A program made the translations under genes and the position numbers. DNA of 64,000 nucleotides from Pratylenchus scribneri (Eukaryota; Nematoda; Chromadorea; Rhabditida; Pratylenchidae). The stretch covers positions 2,418,001 through 2,482,000 of the forward strand of contig JAQSEB010000021.1 of the NCBI GenBank assembly GCA_030063045.1, given 5' to 3'. Below are positions 59,302 through 64,000 of this stretch, one piece after another (within the stretch, counting starts at the first letter, position 1; every line of letters begins with the position of its first letter). The notes beneath the pieces are model-generated. The model made no database searches and was not told the origin of the DNA. It saw only the letters and a list, made by a program, of their open reading frames with translations.

Positions 59302-62300
59302 ATGTCTAGATCTGGAAAAATTCGTAGTACGATTGGACCAGCAATTAAATATTTGAGGGATCGGATGGAAATTGCTAAAACATTATTGGACATTAAAGAT
59401 AAAAAAGAGGACACTTTGACTATGATTCGTCAAGAGCAAGTCCGCTTAACTACAACATTAACTCGTTTGGACACTCTTCATAATGAGTGGCAGGCATACA
59501 TTGACACATTGGAGGATGAGGCATTAGAAGCCGAAAATGCTATTTATGATAATTTTAAAATGGATGATTTGCATTTTGCCGAATATATAGAAGAAGGCAA
59601 GTAAATTCTTGGAGATATACAAATTGAGCTTGCCGAACATTCCGATCATTCCCAGGATGGGAGTTCACGTTCTGGTGAATTTGTGGAAAATAATAATGAT
59701 AATAATCCGGCAAATGCAAATAATAGAGAGAATCAGCACAATAATAATGATAATGAGGAAGCCTTGGAAACCCCAAGGCAGAATCAAACAATGAGAACAG
59801 CAATACAGAATTCTCCACATATTAGCCCAATTAATCGTCCAATTGCACCCCCTAGATTTATTTCGACTCCAAAACACGGTTTTGGACATGGATTTGGCGA
59901 CGATTTTGGAACGGAGGATTATTTGCCGATAAAATTACCACCTTTCCAGATACCAAAATTTGATGGGGACCCGCTTAATTTTTCTGCCTTTTGGCAAGCA
60001 TTTGAAGCGTCGGTTGACTCTATGCGGATCCCACGAGTGCATAAATTGACTTATTTATTGTCGCACTTGGATAAAAAGGTTTTACCTATGGTGTCTGGAT
60101 ATGCAGTCACTAATGACAATTATGATTTGGTGGTTAAAGCATTAAAAGAAAAATATGCTGATTCTAAAGCGTTGAGAGAATCCCTGCAGTCTGAATTGAT
60201 TCATTTAGCTTCACCGAATGAGGAAGTCCAGTCTTTAGATAATTTTATGCAATCCTTTGAAAGGATCTGCAGACAGCTGAAGAATATGAATTGCCTAAAC
60301 ACTAAAGATGGATTTCTACTAAATATTATTAAATCTAAATTGCCTAAAAAGGTAATTGAACATGTGGTGAAGGCAGAACGGTCTTATGACCCTAAATTAT
60401 GGGATTTGAACACTCTTCGCAAAATCTTGGCTGATTATGTCTCATTACAAATGGAAATTGACCGATGTGTTAAATTGCGCCAAAATAAAGGGGAACCAAA
60501 TAAATCGGATGAGAAAAAAAATAAGGAACCCCATGATAAAGCCCGTACTTTCGGCACGATTACCGAAAGCAAAAAACGGCAAATTCCGTCATGTGTCTTC
60601 TGTAAAGAAAATCACTGGTCTACTGAATGTCCAAAATTTACCACTAAAGAGGAACGGATTAAAATCCTCACAAATGATAAAAGGTGCTTCCGTTGTTTAC
60701 GAAGCGACCATATTTCAAGTAATTGTAAAAGTGGTAAAAATTGTAGAATTTGCAATGGAATGCATCACCAATGTATTTGTGGCAAAAAATTTAATAAGAA
60801 CTCCAATGAAAATAAAGGAGGAAAAAATAAAGGGGCAAAAGTTAATGCCACAATTGCTGCCCTTGAAAACGAAGAGAAAGTGGAGGATGAGTCGGAATCT
60901 GAAAAGGCTATTGCACAAATGACAGCAGTCAAACATTCTCCACAAAATAATTTGTTGATGTCAGTGGATATGATAATTTTTTCTCCTCATGCGCCGGAGG
61001 CCAAAGTGACGGCTTTGGGTGCTTTTGATTCAATGAGTCAAGTGCCGTTCTTAAGAATGGACTTAATAAAAAAGTTAAATTTGCCAAAAATTGGTGAAAA
61101 ATCATTGGATGTCCATGTGCCATTAAGCAAAATGGCTATAAAAGTTAAAACTCCACTCTATTTACTAAATATACAATTAAATGACGGTAACGTGGAGGAA
61201 TTAATTGTTTATGGCCAAAATTGGATTCACACTCCCATTCAATGCTGCGATATTAAATCCGGCAAATTACACATGTCAGATCGTAAGCCCGATTTGATGA
61301 TATGTATCGGCGAATTCTGGCGATTTTTCCGGGATATTAAGGAAATATCCCCCTATTTCTATAAAATTTATACTTCGGTTGGACCAATTCTTTGTGGTCG
61401 GAAACCCAATTTACCAAATTTCAAAGGAAATGGCACTTTGGCAGCCTTGACTGCTACTGTTAAATCGGTTCCTCCTCCGATTGATGAGGAGGTCATAAGA
61501 AAATTTTGGGACTTGGAAAATGTGGGAATTTATGATGAACCGAAGGAAAATGAGGATGAAATTGCCGAGAAATTGTTTTCGGCTTCAATCCAGCAAATTA
61601 ATGGACGGTATCGGGTGGGATGGCCATGGAAAGACCTTCACCCAGAATTGCCCTCCAACTTTGATATGGCTTTCTCAAGATTAAAAGGATTATATGGGAA
61701 ATTAAAAGATAATCCAGAATTATTGAAGAAAGTGAATGATATTATAATGGATCAACTAAATGATTCAATTATTGAGGATACGACCAGAAATCCTGGTTCC
61801 TTGGAGCATTTTTTGCCATTTCATGCTGTTATAACACATAAAATTCGTTTAGTTTATGCCGCTAATGCCCATCCTAGGGGCAAAAAATCGCTAAATGAAT
61901 GCCTTTATCGTGGAAAAGATTATTTGCCAGATTTGGCCGGAATGCTGCTGCGATTTAGAACGCCTGCAATTGCCATGTGGGCTGATATTCAAGCTGCCTT
62001 TTTACAAATTGAGCTCCACGAAGAGGACCGGAATGTTGTGAAATTCATTTGGGTGCGCGATATTGCGCAGCCCATTACCCAAAACAATTTGCGCATTTTG
62101 CGCTTCCAGCGAGTTCCTTTTGGCGTGATAAGTTCGCCGTTTTTGTTGATGGCCACTTTAAGGCATCATTTAGAACAAATTGGAACAAAGCTAGCCTTAA
62201 ATATTAAAGAAAATATCTATATGGATAATGCCTTTATGGCATGTAAAAATGAAAATGAGGCAATTGAAAATTACATGGAATCAAAGAAAATATTTGCCTC

Positions 62301-63780
62301 AGGAAAAATGAATTTGCGGGAATTTATCTCAAATTCTCAAATTGTTAATGATTCGATTCCCATGGAGGATAAACTGCAAAAGGACCCTAAAATTTTAGGC
62401 CTTCCTTGGGATATAAAGAATGATAAAATTATATTGAAATTTCCTCAAATTAAAGTGGCTAATGAAGTTACCAGACGCATAGTATTGGAAGAATTAGCAT
62501 CAAATTTTGACCCATTGGGTGTTAAAATTCCATGCCTTTTAAATGCCAAATTATTCTTCCAAAAAACGTGGGATGTTAACACAACTTGGGATGAACCTCT
62601 CCCATTAGAAATGAGGGAAGAATGGTGTGAAATTACAGCGGAATGGGAGGGAAATTCATTTGAAATGCCAAGGCGCGTTCTCCCTTCTAATCCCAATTCT
62701 ATTCAGCTTCATGCTTTGGTCGATGCTTCAAAAAATGCATATTGTGTTGCCATTTATTTGATCGTGGAATCAGAAAATGGGGTTGATTCCAATTTGATTT
62801 TTGCTAAAAATAGATTGAAACCCCATAAAAAGGATATTTCCATTCCAAGAATGGAACTTTTAGCAATTGTACTTGGATTAAGAGTGCAAAAATTCGTCAA
62901 AGAACAATTATTAATAAATATGGATGATAAATTATTTAAAAATGAATTTCTATGGACGGATAACCAGGCCACATTGGCCTGGATTAATTCCAATGAGCAT
63001 CATCCAAAATTCGTATTAAATCGAATAAATGAAATTAGAAAATATGAAAATGTGGATTTTGGGTTTGTAAGAAGCGAAGAGAATCCCGCGGATCTTGGCA
63101 CCAAAGGAATTTCAATCGATGATTGGAAAAAATCAGAATTATGGTGGAAAGGTCCAAAATGGCTGCTATCGACTCCAGATGAATGGCCTTCTGAAATGCG
63201 ATTAAAAGTTGAGCCTAAAGATGGAGAAAATGAATTGAATGCTTTTGCAATTCCAAAAATTGAGGAAATTGATCGAAAAATAATTGATATAAATAAATTC
63301 AGTTCGTTTGGAAAACTAGTAAAAACGATAGGTTTTTGCTTTAAATTCATTCATCAATGCCGCCGGAATAATCAGAAATCATATGAAATGGAAGTTAATC
63401 TTCCTTCATTGAATGAAATGGAATTAGCTGAAAATTGGCTGATTAAATTAAATCAAATTAATATTCCAGAAATTATGAAAAAGATGAAGAATATTAATAT
63501 GGAAAAGGATAAAAATGGAATTTGGAGATTGATTACTCGTATTCAGAAAAGTGAAGCGGAATACGATTTATCTCACCCTATTGTTTTGGATAAACACAGT
63601 AAATTTGTGGAATTATTGATTATGGATATTCATCAAAAATTATTGCATTTGGGTCCAAATTGTACCCTAAATAAATTTTTGGGTCGATTTTGGATGCCTC
63701 AGGCTCGCAGAACGGTACGCAATATTGTAAGAAAATGTATGCTTTGTTCTCGAATTCGCCGCCGTTTGCCCTGCCAATAA
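59302..63780 (+). pseudogene. gag-pol: Gag-pol frame of the second BEL/Pao element, interrupted
   Basis: The start MSRSGKIRSTIGPAIK is homologous to the first element's gag start. Codon 101 is TAA (59602-59604), after which the same phase stays open to 63780. From the Met at 59683 there are 1,365 residues. A DUF1759-like core lies at about 88-210, three zinc knuckles at about 304-375 (CVFCKENH..., CFRCLRSDH..., CRICNGMHH...) and a protease with AFDSMSQVPF. The RT has WADIQAAF (Asp near 768) and YMDN (845-848). RNase H has LVDASKNAYC and LWTDNQATLAWI. The integrase zinc finger (about 1313-1358) is followed by a frameshift near 63765-63775. A following frame (about 63769-64000) continues the integrase core (IGIDYLGPT) to the window end. 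Gag and pol share one phase here without the TAG of the first element. Confidence 0.88.
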
Positions 63781-64000
63781 TGCCCCAATTACCACCGGAT
63801 CGTGGAAATTCGGCTTTGCCTTTTGCTAGCATTGGCATAGATTATCTAGGGCCAACTTTTTGCAAAGAAAAAGGAAAAACCATAAAATGTTGGCTAATAA
63901 TTATTTCATGCCTAATTACCCGGGCTATTTATTTAGTCCCGGTTTTGGACCTATCAACATTGACTTTAATACATATTTTGCGCAGATTTTCGGCCCGTCG
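63769..64000 (+). pseudogene. Integrase core, frameshifted and cut by the window edge
   Basis: In a different phase from the upstream frame, this segment reads IGIDYLGPT (first catalytic Asp) and ISCLITRAIYLVPVLDLST, matching VDYAGPT and ITCLMTRAVYIEP of the first element. It stays open to the window edge. A single small insertion or deletion would explain the break. Confidence 0.8.

Larger units (their letters stand above)
58448..64000 (+). mobile_element. Second BEL/Pao element, degenerate, cut by the window edge
   Basis: A probable 5' LTR, primer-binding site, gag, protease, RT, RNase H and the start of integrase follow in the same order as in the first element. It is a different subfamily: proteins align by motif but differ widely. 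Coding lesions are a TAA in gag and a frameshift in integrase, which make it non-autonomous as sequenced. The 3' end is outside the window. Confidence 0.88.

Overview
The window looks like nuclear DNA of a nematode. It is AT-rich, with split genes using GT-AG introns and T-rich acceptors. It holds a degenerin-type (DEG/ENaC) channel gene and BEL/Pao LTR retrotransposons, one with an envelope-like region as known in nematode elements. The species cannot be named from the sequence.

Layout: 1-1491 is AT-rich DNA without a supported gene. A 383-bp hAT-like miniature element with an 8-bp target duplication lies at 1492-1874. A structurally complete, very young BEL/Pao element fills 1898-14389: its LTRs differ by one base in a T-run and it is flanked by CAATC on both sides. 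It encodes gag plus protease, an in-frame TAG, then a 2,726-codon frame with reverse transcriptase, RNase H, integrase, a membrane-spanning cysteine-rich envelope-like region and an unusual charged coiled-coil tail. A seven-exon host gene (14589-21393, 459 aa) begins only 195 bp past this element; it carries a nucleotidyltransferase-like GG...DxD motif.

From 22465 to 56263 runs a fifteen-exon DEG/ENaC sodium channel subunit gene (692 aa). Its splice phases all agree and the total is a whole number of codons. Its seventh intron is 23.9 kb long, of which about 23 kb is one 22-bp satellite (about 1,047 monomers), capped at both ends by inverted monomers. Other introns carry 34-, 33- and 36/37-bp tandem arrays, miniature inverted-repeat elements and a tRNA-like relic. 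An alternative first exon is possible at 24774-24823.

From 56264 to 58447 there are a fold-back element, a 30-bp tandem array and unassigned DNA. A second, older BEL/Pao element starts near 58448 and runs off the right edge; it has an in-frame TAA in gag and a frameshift in integrase. The two host genes have no visible functional link. The main themes are recent retroelement activity and heavy loading of introns with tandem repeats.
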